Below, piece by piece: positions 33,785 through 42,125 of a stretch of 51,744 bases of DNA. This DNA is from a virus. A program made the translations under genes and the position numbers. Positions within the stretch are counted from its first letter, which is position 1. The number at the start of each line of letters is the position of its first letter. The notes beneath the pieces are model-generated. The model was not told the origin of the DNA. It saw only the letters and a list, made by a program, of their open reading frames with translations, and did no database searches. The stretch spans positions 1-51,744 of IMG/VR virus record IMGVR_UViG_3300035698_017634; one strand, given 5' to 3'.

Positions 33785-34429
33785 ATGGCTTCTGGACCAA
33801 CTAGATCAAAATGTATTTTTTGTGGATCAACACAATGGGGGAAAAATTGCCCTTACGCTCCTAATAGAGTACATATTCATCAGCCTGTTCGATCAGATGA
33901 ATGTATTTATTGTGGAAGTACAAAGCTAGGTGCTGGTTGCCCATATTCCCCAAATAGGCTTCATGTAAGAGGTCTTCCATTTAACCAATTAATGAAAGAA
34001 CATGTTGAACATGAATCAGGAATTCTTCAAGAAACTTTAATAACCGCTTATTTAATTGAACGATTGTTTACCTCTTTTGATGAAACTCAAGCCTTTAAAT
34101 TGGGTTTAATTGATAAAACTGGTAAACGACTTAAACTGCCTGAAAAGTTAGAAGAAAAACAAGCCCTTACTCCACTTGATGTGTTTGTTAATCAAATAAA
34201 AAGAACTCTTGGACCTAAATTAGATATAATTAAAAATTCGTTTTTAATGAATATGTATAAACCTAATTTTAAAAAAGAGTCTGTACAATTATTTGAAAAG
34301 AAATGTCAAATTGAATATAAATTTAAAAATACCATTGATGAATTCTTTAATCTCATTAAAGAATCTAGGTCCGAAGGTCTTTCAAATGATGACATTGAAA
34401 ACCTTATAATTCAATCCTTTTTTAAGTGA
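33785..34429 (+). CDS. Double zinc-finger protein
   Basis: 214 residues. Two copies of the motif CxxCGSTxxGxxCPYxPNRxH occur at residues 10-30 and 40-60 (KCIFCGSTQWGKNCPYAPNR, ECIYCGSTKLGAGCPYSPNR). Each has two Cys, a third Cys and a His that could hold a zinc ion. The remaining 150 residues are helical (AFKLGLIDKTGKRLKLPEKL). The repeats are clearly a local duplication. It could be a transcription or assembly factor. Confidence 0.75.
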   Translation: MASGPTRSKCIFCGSTQWGKNCPYAPNRVHIHQPVRSDECIYCGSTKLGAGCPYSPNRLHVRGLPFNQLMKEHVEHESGILQETLITAYLIERLFTSFDETQAFKLGLIDKTGKRLKLPEKLEEKQALTPLDVFVNQIKRTLGPKLDIIKNSFLMNMYKPNFKKESVQLFEKKCQIEYKFKNTIDEFFNLIKESRSEGLSNDDIENLIIQSFFK

Positions 34430-34440
34430 TTGAAACCTGC

Positions 34441-34464
34441 CTAAAAGATTTTTAAAAATTTTAG
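34441..34464 (+). terminator. Possible A/T terminator-like hairpin
   Basis: A nearly perfect palindrome CTAAAA...TTTTAG surrounding an A/T core follows the double zinc-finger gene. Its stem is all A-T except the outermost C-G pair, and no long U-run follows it, so its strength as a terminator is doubtful. Confidence 0.3.
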
Positions 34465-34534
34465 TTAACTTTTACCACTTTTTTCTTAAAATCTGTATAT
34501 AAGACTTCTTTAAACCGATTTAAACATAAAGAGA

Positions 34535-34563
34535 CTTTAAAGTATTAAAGAAGCTTTAAAGTA
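34535..34563 (+). repeat. Direct 10-base repeat upstream of 34583
   Basis: CTTTAAAGTA occurs at 34535-34544 and again at 34554-34563, 19 bases apart, in the 153-base gap before the next gene. Each copy contains the palindrome CTTTAAAG. It may be an operator, or a chance repeat in A/T-rich sequence. Confidence 0.4.
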
Positions 34564-34582
34564 CTTTAAGAGTAAAAAAATT

Positions 34583-35131
34583 ATGAGTAAAAAAATTCGT
34601 ATAATTGATTTTAATAATATTTTAGTTAAAGTTTCACAACATTTTTTTGATTATGATGCCGAGTATGTGAATATGCATGATGTAAAGGTTTCTTTTAGTC
34701 AAAAGAAGCTTTTCATTAAATTAATTCAACACTTTGTTTTAAAAGAATTACTTGATGTATGTAAAGACATAAAACAGGGTCAAAAAATAATCATAATAGT
34801 TCAACCCTATCCAACCATAGGTATAGACCTGTTAGAAGGGATTAGGGGTCAATTCTACTATAAAATGCTTGTTACTTTTATAAAGAAAATACAAACTCTG
34901 TTCCCCGTATATTTTTATATATCATCATCTATAATCTTATTAAACAATATTAAATATGCTGAAGATCTGTATAATCCTAAAGATTTATATTATTTGTTGT
35001 TAGAAACGTGTAACAATAGTAAAAAAGTTAAGCCTTTTAAAATTAAGAAGTACCTCAAAACTAAAGGCTTTACTGCTGTTTTAGATGAATATGTTAATAA
35101 TATTAACAATTTAATTAAAATCAACAGTTAG
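34583..35131 (+). CDS. Hypothetical protein
   Basis: A 182-residue protein with alternating hydrophobic strands and helices (KKIRIIDFNNILVKVSQHFFDYD, KIIIIVQPYPTIGIDLL, FPVYFYISSSIILLNN). The beta-alpha alternation and an early IIDFNNI are reminiscent of nucleotide-binding or PIN-like folds, but no catalytic set can be assigned. Preceded by a region of short repeats. Confidence 0.6.
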   Translation: MSKKIRIIDFNNILVKVSQHFFDYDAEYVNMHDVKVSFSQKKLFIKLIQHFVLKELLDVCKDIKQGQKIIIIVQPYPTIGIDLLEGIRGQFYYKMLVTFIKKIQTLFPVYFYISSSIILLNNIKYAEDLYNPKDLYYLLLETCNNSKKVKPFKIKKYLKTKGFTAVLDEYVNNINNLIKINS

Positions 35132-35161
35132 ATTGAACTAAAATATTTACTTTCCCTGAAA

Positions 35162-35169
35162 AATAAATA
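35162..35169 (+). promoter_or_regulatory. Late-promoter-like box AATAAATA before nrdG
   Basis: AATAAATA lies 49 bases before the nrdG ATG. It agrees with NATAAATA, but its surroundings differ from the GATAAATATTTAAAAA type, so it is weaker than those boxes. Confidence 0.35.
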
Positions 35170-35217
35170 CAAAAGCTTTGATTATTTACTATAATCTTGA
35201 TATTGTTTGTTATTATT

Positions 35218-35709
35218 ATGAAAATTGCATCTATATCTATTGGTTTTGTGGACGTTCCTGGACAAATATCACTTAACATCTATTGTCAAGGGTGTAAAAA
35301 AAGATGTAAAGGGTGTCACAATCCAGAGTTACAACCGTTTGAGGGTGGAGAAATGGTTGATTTAGCTCTATTTAAAAAAATATTAAAGAAATATGAGCTA
35401 CCAACATGGGTAACGTTTTTAGGTGGAGATGCGGTATATCAACCTAAAGAATTGATTAAATTTAGTAAATTTTTAAAAGAGTTAGAATATAATGTTTGTT
35501 TATACACAGGTAAGACATTTGAAGAGTTAATGATTGAAGATAATCATGTTGAATTAATACAGTATATTGATTTGGTAGTTGATGGTGAATATAACGAAGA
35601 ATTAGGAACTGTTGATAATAGTGTAACCAATCAAAGATGTTTTTTAAAAAGGGAGGATGTTTGGCATCAACTTCCTTTTAATGAACTAAAAAAGGAATTG
35701 AAAAAATGA
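35218..35709 (+). CDS. nrdG: NrdG anaerobic ribonucleotide reductase activating enzyme
   Basis: A 163-residue radical SAM protein. QGCKKRCKGCHNPELQPF gives the CxxxCxxC iron-sulphur motif of NrdG-type activases. TFLGGDAVYQPKEL is the following GGD/E motif. It uses SAM and a 4Fe-4S cluster to put a glycyl radical on NrdD (38871-42074). The ATG at 35218 is preferred to an upstream TTG. It ends overlapping the next gene by ATGA. Phage NrdG proteins are near 155 residues, so it is full-length. Confidence 0.87.
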   Translation: MKIASISIGFVDVPGQISLNIYCQGCKKRCKGCHNPELQPFEGGEMVDLALFKKILKKYELPTWVTFLGGDAVYQPKELIKFSKFLKELEYNVCLYTGKTFEELMIEDNHVELIQYIDLVVDGEYNEELGTVDNSVTNQRCFLKREDVWHQLPFNELKKELKK

Positions 35710-36038
35710 AAATGGCTTTCTTAAAAACGGGCCCAGAATATCCATATCCATATCCATATGCACCTTCAACTACTACATTAGATGACGATGTTGATGGCGT
35801 TGATGGCGGCGGTCGTCAATGGGTGAGTGGTTCAACGAGTATGGACGCAAATAATCCAGACTCAAGTGACGCGACGATTTTATTTGATATTGTGTTGGGT
35901 CTTATAAAAGAAGGTAAGAGTACAAGTTTAAAAGACCTTAAAAATGAAAAGGTGTGGAATATAATCAAAGATCATTTAACTAAAGATGAATTGATTGCGT
36001 TGATTAAACTAGAACCTGAATGGTTGGAATTTGTATAA
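35706..36038 (+). CDS. Tandem paralogue A of a small unknown family
   Basis: A 110-residue protein. The N-terminal half is Tyr/Pro/Asp/Gly-rich (EYPYPYPYAP, DDDVDGVDGGG). The last 55 residues (TILFDIVLGLIKEGKSTSLKDLKNEKVWNII ... PEWLEFV) are a helical domain shared with the next gene. Function not recognised. Start overlaps the nrdG stop. Confidence 0.65.
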   Translation: MKMAFLKTGPEYPYPYPYAPSTTTLDDDVDGVDGGGRQWVSGSTSMDANNPDSSDATILFDIVLGLIKEGKSTSLKDLKNEKVWNIIKDHLTKDELIALIKLEPEWLEFV

Positions 36039-36040
36039 AG

Positions 36041-36346
36041 ATGAAAAATAAATATAAATATGATCCAAATAAATATGATCCAAAATTAACGTTTCTTTTT
36101 TATTCGATTGCTGCCACAACATCTACATCTTGGAATAATGGTACTGATTATGAAAAACAGGAAATGCCCCCAAGTGACGAAACAATTTTATTTAGTGCTA
36201 TATTAAACCGTATAAGAGAAAGTAAGAGTACAAGTTTAAAAGACCTTAAGAGTGAAAAGATATGGGCTATAATTAAAAGACATTTGACTGAAAAAGAGTT
36301 AGTTTCAGTGCTTCAACAAGACCCTGAATGGTTGGAGTTTGTATAA
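36041..36346 (+). CDS. Tandem paralogue B of the same small family
   Basis: About 101 residues. Its C-terminal 55 residues (TILFSAILNRIRESKSTSLKDLKSEKIWAII ... PEWLEFV) are clearly homologous to those of the preceding gene; the N-terminal parts are unrelated. This is a recent tandem duplication with rapid change of the first half. The ATG at 36041 is two bases after the upstream stop. The TATAAATA at 36053-36060 lies inside its coding sequence. Confidence 0.65.
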   Translation: MKNKYKYDPNKYDPKLTFLFYSIAATTSTSWNNGTDYEKQEMPPSDETILFSAILNRIRESKSTSLKDLKSEKIWAIIKRHLTEKELVSVLQQDPEWLEFV

Positions 36347-36359
36347 AAGGAAAAACAAT

Positions 36360-36938
36360 ATGATAACAAAACGAGCTGATTATATACCTTGGGATTATTT
36401 TTTTATGGGTGTCGCTTTTTTAGCGGCATTAAGAAGTAAAGACCCGTCTACTCGAAACGGGGCAGTAATTGTAAACACAAAAAATCTTCATGTAATATCA
36501 ACAGGATATAATGGAATGCCTCATGGAAGGGATGATGAATATCCGTGGGATAAAGAGGGGCCGCTTACCAAGTACGACTTTATAGTACATGCAGAAGAAA
36601 ACGCTATCTTAAATGCTACAGAATCGCTTCAGGATTCTATGATGTATTTGTATTCAGAAAAGCTTTATCTTCCGTGTAAAGGGTGTATGCGGTTAATTGT
36701 ACAGTCTGGTATTAAAGAAATTATTGTTAATGGTATGCCAAGTGTGTATACACCAGAGTACCAGTGGGAACAAACAAAACGGATGATTGCTGTTGAACAT
36801 ATTCAGGTTGGGGTAATGAATGAACCATTAAAAATGTTTGATAAGTTTAAAGATGAAGCAGAGACAGCAAAAACAATGTATAGTAATGTTAGTAAAAAAA
36901 TTGATGATAACGACAAAGGAGATAAAAATGGGACCTAA
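36360..36938 (+). CDS. cd: dCMP deaminase
   Basis: A 192-residue zinc enzyme: RSKDPSTRNGAVIVN at the start, FIVHAEENAILNA with the zinc His and catalytic Glu, and LPCKGCMRLIVQSGIKEI with the two zinc Cys. It converts dCMP to dUMP for dTMP synthesis, consistent with an A/T-rich genome. AAAGGA before the ATG at 36360 sets the start. Length matches T4 cd (193). Confidence 0.9.
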   Translation: MITKRADYIPWDYFFMGVAFLAALRSKDPSTRNGAVIVNTKNLHVISTGYNGMPHGRDDEYPWDKEGPLTKYDFIVHAEENAILNATESLQDSMMYLYSEKLYLPCKGCMRLIVQSGIKEIIVNGMPSVYTPEYQWEQTKRMIAVEHIQVGVMNEPLKMFDKFKDEAETAKTMYSNVSKKIDDNDKGDKNGT

Positions 36939-37410
36939 TGTTAATGATGCTGGGACCAACGTTAATGATGGTGAGACCGTTAATGATGATGGAATAGATA
37001 ACGGAAAAATAAGGAAATTTAAATCGGGGGCAACTCGGGATACGGTAGAAAATAAATTAGATTATGAAGGGTTTTTGAGTTCAATTGTCCTTGAGAGATA
37101 TGGCCAATATATGAATAAGCATAGGCATCAATCAGATGGGACTGTGCGAGATTCGGATAACTGGCAAAATCATTTTGGAGCAGATCATTATGCAATATGT
37201 ATGAAAAGTTTATTTAGGCACGTGATGGACATGTGGCAGGAACATCGTGGGGTTCCTAGTCGTGATGGACTAGAAGAAGCTATGATGGGGGTTTTGTTTA
37301 ATGTTATGGCATATGCAGACAAATATTTAAAGGATAAGTTACAAAAAACTACTATAAGCAGAACAAAAAATAATAAGAATAAAGCCTTAAAAGAAAAAGG
37401 AACTAAATAA
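36928..37410 (+). CDS. DUF5664 protein, putative dATP/dGTP diphosphohydrolase-like
   Basis: About 160 residues. FKSGATRDTVENKLDYEGFLSS, LERYGQYMNKHR, DNWQ and MKSLFRHVMDMWQEHRG ... EEAMMGVLFNVMAY follow the DUF5664 pattern (GAxR...K...RH...W..HRG...E..L...FN). The family is annotated as related to dATP/dGTP diphosphohydrolases such as MazZ of diaminopurine phages. AAAGGAG precedes the ATG at 36928, which overlaps the deaminase gene by 11 bases. No PurZ gene is seen in the window. Confidence 0.72.
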   Translation: MGPNVNDAGTNVNDGETVNDDGIDNGKIRKFKSGATRDTVENKLDYEGFLSSIVLERYGQYMNKHRHQSDGTVRDSDNWQNHFGADHYAICMKSLFRHVMDMWQEHRGVPSRDGLEEAMMGVLFNVMAYADKYLKDKLQKTTISRTKNNKNKALKEKGTK

Positions 37411-37411
37411 T

Positions 37412-38773
37412 ATGATCTTTACTCTACCAGGAATGATAAAAAATGACCCTAATGACGTTTTTGACCCTTGGGAACCTAACGTAATTGGTGGGATGCACCC
37501 AGTTAATATGGGTGTATTTTTAAATGCAAAACTCCCCCCTAACTCAACGAGGGTAAAAAAATGGTATATATGGGATACTAATTTTAAATCATATAACGGA
37601 GCTGTTAGAAGTATGGTGTCTGGAACCAACGATAAAGGTCATAGTAAAAATTATACATGGGAATATTTACATTATCCGGAAGATAAACAACAGCCTAGTT
37701 ATCCAGATTTTATTTTTAAAGGGAAGCCTATAAAGGAAGATGCTGCAAATTCTGGAATTTTTTGGTTAGGGTTCGTTAAAGTGACCCATAAGAAAGATAT
37801 GAAGCCGTTTTATATTTTTTCTTATTTATCTTCCAATGGGACGATAGGGAAGCAATATGTAGTTTCAATACCTGACTATGATTATTTGGAAAGGTTTGGA
37901 AGTGAAATTGAAAAAGATAAGACAACTGATGATAAGATAAAAGTAAATCTTCTTAATAGTTATGCTCTTGAGCCTTTTTTTATTAAAAAAGAGTTTGAAC
38001 AGATGACAATGCCTGTAGGCATGAAAGATGATATTACAAATCAATCGGTCTTGTTTTTTAAAACAAAGGAATTATATGACAAGCTTGGAATAACATATAA
38101 ACGAGGGTTTTTATTTATCGGCCATCCTGGAAACGGGAAGACATTAATGATACGAAATCTGTTTAGGCACATATATAAAGAGTATCAGACGAAAGTTTCT
38201 TTCTTTTTAACATCAATTGCTCGTGGGTTAGACAGTGAGGGGTTGGATGAAATATTTAAGAAGGCCCATGAGGATACTCCATCAGTCCTAGTGTTTGAAG
38301 ATATTGAATCGTTAACAAAAGAAGCGAGTGTTACTAGGTCTGAGTTTTTAAATAAGCTTGATGGAATTAAAGCGGAAGATGGTGTGCTTGTTTTAGGAAC
38401 CACCAATAACCCTGAAGACGTTGATAATGCATTAATTCAAAGGCCAAGTCGCTTTGATCGAGTTTGGTATTTTAAATTGCCTGATGAAAAGTTGCGTTTA
38501 GAATATTTAAAATTAAATTTTCCTCAAATAAAGGAAGAACATTTGGTTAAAATTTCTAAGCAAACAAGTGATTGGAATTTTTCTTACTTGAATGAGTTAA
38601 GGACATCATCTGCGTTGATGAGTATTAATGAAGATAAAGGCGACATTACTGAGAAAGTTGTTTTAAAGGCATTTGATTTATTGAAAAAACAATTTGATAT
38701 GTGTAAAAATAAAGAAAAAATATTAGATAGTCAAAAACAACGAGTTGGGTTTGATTCTTGTAATGAAGAATAG
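37412..38773 (+). CDS. AAA+ ATPase
   Basis: 453 residues. Residues about 228-350 form an AAA+ core: RGFLFIGHPGNGKTLMIRNL (Walker A), PSVLVFEDIESLTKEA (Walker B FEDIE), VLVLGTTNNPEDVD (sensor 1), and QRPSRFDRVWYF (arginine finger), as in FtsH/Bcs1-type proteins. The N-terminal 220 residues (HPVNMGVFLNAKLPPN, WKYIWDTNFKSY) have no recognisable family. Possibly a chaperone or remodeller for capsid or replication. Confidence 0.8.
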   Translation: MIFTLPGMIKNDPNDVFDPWEPNVIGGMHPVNMGVFLNAKLPPNSTRVKKWYIWDTNFKSYNGAVRSMVSGTNDKGHSKNYTWEYLHYPEDKQQPSYPDFIFKGKPIKEDAANSGIFWLGFVKVTHKKDMKPFYIFSYLSSNGTIGKQYVVSIPDYDYLERFGSEIEKDKTTDDKIKVNLLNSYALEPFFIKKEFEQMTMPVGMKDDITNQSVLFFKTKELYDKLGITYKRGFLFIGHPGNGKTLMIRNLFRHIYKEYQTKVSFFLTSIARGLDSEGLDEIFKKAHEDTPSVLVFEDIESLTKEASVTRSEFLNKLDGIKAEDGVLVLGTTNNPEDVDNALIQRPSRFDRVWYFKLPDEKLRLEYLKLNFPQIKEEHLVKISKQTSDWNFSYLNELRTSSALMSINEDKGDITEKVVLKAFDLLKKQFDMCKNKEKILDSQKQRVGFDSCNEE

Positions 38774-38800
38774 TAAACGCTAAGAAAAGTCATAAAATGG

Positions 38801-38814
38801 CTAAGAATTCTTAG
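38801..38814 (+). repeat. Perfect 14-base palindrome CTAAGAATTCTTAG
   Basis: The palindrome CTAAGAATTCTTAG stands between the AAA+ gene and the promoter-like box of nrdD. It could act as a weak hairpin terminator (5-bp stem) or an operator site; no U-run follows. Confidence 0.45.
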
Positions 38815-38815
38815 A

Positions 38816-38823
38816 GGTAAATA
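38816..38823 (+). promoter_or_regulatory. Late-promoter-like box GGTAAATA before nrdD
   Basis: GGTAAATA, 48 bases before the nrdD ATG, differs from TATAAATA at two positions. The same variant precedes the fibre-region gene at 49727. Moderate support only. Confidence 0.35.
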
Positions 38824-38870
38824 GTTTAAACACAAAATTTTTAATAAAAATAATTAAAGGATAATATATT

Positions 38871-41800
38871 ATGCTTGTCCGCCATTCGTTCGACTCTCGT
38901 TTTATCTCTAAAATGCAAGAAATTGAAAATAAATATGGAATAGATATGATAGAATATGAAGGAATAGGGCCTTCATCTTTGGATATTAATAGATTTGCAA
39001 AGGACTTTTTTTCTAAGAAACATATTTCAGAGCTTTCGTCTGACCCAAATGCGAATGTAGATGATCAGACGGTTCTTTCAATGGAATACGAGTTCGGAAA
39101 GTCTATTCAAAAATTAAATGCTTATTATTTACTTTGGAAAAAAATTACTGAGGATAGTAATTTAGGGATTAAACGAGCTAATAAAGTACTTGAGCTTTGT
39201 GTTAATGGAACATTAAAAATTCACGACTTGCAATTTTTCTTAAAACCGTATTCCTATTATAAAGAAACGCCAGTTATTATTAGGATTAATGGTGAAATTA
39301 AAAAATCAGTAACGCTTAAAATGTTATTTAATTATTATGAAGAATTTGCAAAAATACTTTCAGATAGAGAAGAAATTGATACGACTAATATTTATAAAGA
39401 AATTTCTTATTATAAGTCTAAACCAATAGAAACATTAAAAAAAGGAAATTATTTAAAATTTAAAAAAACAGATATTATATCACAAAATATTAAACAGATG
39501 CATAATGTTGAAGTATTAGATGGTAACGGAAAATGGACAAAATTACAAAGAATTATTAGACACAAAAATAATAATGATATGGTTTTTTATCAAACTAATA
39601 ATGGTGATTTTGCATTAGTAACAGAAAATCATCCGGTTATTCTTAATAATAAAACAGAAGTTAAAGCAAAAAATTTAAAAATTGGGGATCAAATAAAAGA
39701 ATCTAAAACAGATTTTACAGAATTTAATGAATATATTAACATTCCAACAGATTTAGCATATTTAATAGGATTTATTATTGGTGATGGAAATGTTGAAAGA
39801 CATTTTTTTTATAAGGATAGTAAAAATTTTACTGGAGAAGAATTATCAATAGTTTTAGCAAGTATAAAAAACACAATTACTGTATATCAAAATAATATAC
39901 AAACAACAAAAATATATAAAGTAATAAAAAACCTTTTTCCTAATTTACATATAGTTAATTATAAAGAAAAACCAAGTTCTAAAATTACTTTTAGTTCTTT
40001 AAGACTAAAAATGATATTATCTAAATATATGGATTTAGATTATACAAATAGTTCTTTTTCAAAAACATTACCATCTAATATGTTAAATTGGAAAAAAGAA
40101 AGTAAAGTAGCACTTATTTCTGGATTAATTGATAGTGAAGGTTCTATATCTGATCATTTGGTTACAATTAGGATGAAAGCTTATGCTGTAATTAATCAAT
40201 TAAGTGATTTATTAAATTCTATTGGAATTCAAAACAATAAAAGAATTTGTGGAGAAAAACAAACAGATTTATTAATGGGTATTAGTTTTAAACCTATTGA
40301 ATTATTGTCAAAACATTCTACTAAATTATATAATTTTGATTTTAAGAAAAAATATAATGATAATATGGATAGTCAAGTAAGAAACAATAAAATATCAAAA
40401 ATTTTTAAAATTGCTAAAGAAAATTTTCCTAAATTTTTATCAAAGATTTCTCTTATTGATTATGTTTATGACATTACAACTGAATCAGGAACATTTTATG
40501 CAAATGGAATGACACAACATAATTGTTATGCCTTTAGTCTTGCTCCAATGGTTGCAAAAGGGTTGCCGTTTATATCTAAAGTAAGGATTGGACCGCCTAA
40601 ACATTTTTCTTCTTTCATAAATTTAGTTATTCAATACATTGCTTTCGCATCCAACCAAATTGCAGGAGCTTGTGGCTTACCGGATCTTTTTATATATATG
40701 GACTGGTACGCTCGTAAAGAGTTTGGAGAGAATTATTTAGATAATGAGGCTAATAGAACAATAGTTAAGCAAGAAATACAGTCAATGATATATTCGTTTA
40801 ATTATCCTTTTAGATCTTCTCAAAGTAGTTTTACTAATGTTAATATATATGATATTCATTTTTTAAAGGACATGTTTGAAAAAACTACATTATACCCCGA
40901 CAACTCGACTCCAAATATTGAAAGTATTAAAAAGCTTCAGGACTTTTATATGCGGTGGTTTGTTGAGGAATCCAAAACACAAACATTAACTTTTCCTGTT
41001 AATACTGCCACGTTTGTCAAGGATGAAGATGGAAATATTAAAGACCAAGAGTTTCTTGACGTGGTTAGTGAGCTAAACTGTATTAATGGCTGTTTTAATA
41101 TTTACACAGGTGATTTAGCCAACCTTTCGTCTTGTTGTAGATTACGCTCTAACATTACAAAGGTTAAGGAATATGCAAATAGTTTTGGCGTTGGTGGAAT
41201 TTCTATAGGAAGTCATAGGGTTGTGACGTTAAATCTTCCACGTATGGCCTTTCAAGCAGAAACCGATGATACTTATTTTAAACAATTAGAATATAATATT
41301 CGAGTTGCTCAAGATGTGCTAGATGTTCATCGTTTAGTTATTCGTGAAAATATTGAAAGTGGAAAACTACCCCTTTATACACATGGGTTTATGTCACTTA
41401 ATAAACAATTTTCTACTGTAGGGTTTATTGGTTTAAATGAGGCTTGTGAAATTCGTGGTCATGAAATTTGTGACTTGAGTGGCGAAGAGTTTGCAAAGAA
41501 AACTTTAAATACAATAAATGATTTAAATGATGAAAGAACAAAAGAAGACGGCCAAATTCGTAATATGGAACAGGTTCCAGGTGAAAGTTGTGCTGCTGTC
41601 TTTGCAAAGAAAGATAAACTTCTTTTTACTGGTCATAAATATAAGTTATATTCTAATCAATATATTCCTTTGTGGAAAAGTATTAATGTTGAAGAAAGAA
41701 TTAGACTTCAAGGGATGTTTGACTCGATGTGCTCTGGTGGGGCTATATTGCATGTAAATGTTGATAGTTCTTTAGAAAAAGAACAAATGAGGTCTCTTAT

Positions 41801-42074
41801 TGAGTTTGCTGCAAAGAAAGGTGTTATATATTTTGGAATTAATATGAACTTGGCAAGGTGTGATAGTTGCGGAAAGTTGTTTATTGGTAAATTTGATAAA
41901 TCCCCTTGTCATAATGCGACAGTTTCAAATTATATGAGAATTGTTGGGTTTCTTGTAAAGGTGTCTAATTGGATTCCAGAGAGACAAGAAGAATATTCTT
42001 TGCGGCAATTTTATTCAAAAGACGACTTTAGTACAGCGAAAAGTGATCTTGATGTAGTTAAAATTGTTAAATAA
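38871..42074 (+). CDS. nrdD: NrdD anaerobic ribonucleotide reductase with an intein
   Basis: The 1067-residue precursor comprises an extein (about 643 residues after splicing) and an intein (residues 128-551). After the intein comes CYAFSLAPMVAKGLPFISK, then FINLVIQYIAFASNQIAG, LSSCCRLRSNI and near the C-terminus MRIVGFLVKVSN. The RIVGFL Gly at about residue 1026 is the glycyl radical site, and RCDSCGKLFIGKFDKSPC is the zinc site, in which only three Cys are visible instead of four. It reduces ribonucleotides to deoxynucleotides without oxygen, activated by NrdG (35218-35709). AAAGGA precedes the ATG. Confidence 0.92.
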   Translation: MLVRHSFDSRFISKMQEIENKYGIDMIEYEGIGPSSLDINRFAKDFFSKKHISELSSDPNANVDDQTVLSMEYEFGKSIQKLNAYYLLWKKITEDSNLGIKRANKVLELCVNGTLKIHDLQFFLKPYSYYKETPVIIRINGEIKKSVTLKMLFNYYEEFAKILSDREEIDTTNIYKEISYYKSKPIETLKKGNYLKFKKTDIISQNIKQMHNVEVLDGNGKWTKLQRIIRHKNNNDMVFYQTNNGDFALVTENHPVILNNKTEVKAKNLKIGDQIKESKTDFTEFNEYINIPTDLAYLIGFIIGDGNVERHFFYKDSKNFTGEELSIVLASIKNTITVYQNNIQTTKIYKVIKNLFPNLHIVNYKEKPSSKITFSSLRLKMILSKYMDLDYTNSSFSKTLPSNMLNWKKESKVALISGLIDSEGSISDHLVTIRMKAYAVINQLSDLLNSIGIQNNKRICGEKQTDLLMGISFKPIELLSKHSTKLYNFDFKKKYNDNMDSQVRNNKISKIFKIAKENFPKFLSKISLIDYVYDITTESGTFYANGMTQHNCYAFSLAPMVAKGLPFISKVRIGPPKHFSSFINLVIQYIAFASNQIAGACGLPDLFIYMDWYARKEFGENYLDNEANRTIVKQEIQSMIYSFNYPFRSSQSSFTNVNIYDIHFLKDMFEKTTLYPDNSTPNIESIKKLQDFYMRWFVEESKTQTLTFPVNTATFVKDEDGNIKDQEFLDVVSELNCINGCFNIYTGDLANLSSCCRLRSNITKVKEYANSFGVGGISIGSHRVVTLNLPRMAFQAETDDTYFKQLEYNIRVAQDVLDVHRLVIRENIESGKLPLYTHGFMSLNKQFSTVGFIGLNEACEIRGHEICDLSGEEFAKKTLNTINDLNDERTKEDGQIRNMEQVPGESCAAVFAKKDKLLFTGHKYKLYSNQYIPLWKSINVEERIRLQGMFDSMCSGGAILHVNVDSSLEKEQMRSLIEFAAKKGVIYFGINMNLARCDSCGKLFIGKFDKSPCHNATVSNYMRIVGFLVKVSNWIPERQEEYSLRQFYSKDDFSTAKSDLDVVKIVK
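39252..40523 (+). mobile_element. LAGLIDADG intein in NrdD
   Basis: 424 codons. It starts with Ser (SYYKETPVIIRINGEI, block A), has block B in LVTENHPVIL, two LAGLIDADG endonuclease motifs (AYLIGFIIGDG and ALISGLIDSEG), then block F VYDITTESGTFYANG and ends in MTQHN, followed by the +1 Cys. The intein is visibly more A/T-rich than its exteins, indicating recent acquisition. It is inserted exactly before the Cys that begins CYAFSLAP of NrdD. Confidence 0.9.
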
Positions 42075-42086
42075 ATATAATTATTT

Positions 42087-42094
42087 GATAAATA
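42087..42094 (+). promoter_or_regulatory. Late-promoter box GATAAATA
   Basis: GATAAATATTTAAAAAGC lies about 32 bases before the ATG at 42126, after the NrdD stop. It shares 16 or more bases with the boxes at 11475 and 45756 on the minus strand, so it is a good model for the local late consensus. Confidence 0.62.
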
Positions 42095-42125
42095 TTTAAA
42101 AAGCTTGATTTTAGGAGAATATAAT

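Noticed and set aside
34535-34563. CRISPR-like repeats
   Set aside because: Only two copies of a 10-base sequence at short distance, no array and no cas genes.
36053-36060. Exact T4 late box TATAAATA
   Set aside because: It lies within the first codons of the gene at 36041 (encoding KYKYD) and has no gene at a suitable distance; probably a by-product of A/T-rich codons.
36928-37410. Diaminopurine (Z) genome claimed from a MazZ-like gene
   Set aside because: DUF5664 is widespread and no PurZ or DatZ is seen here, so the claim would be unsupported.
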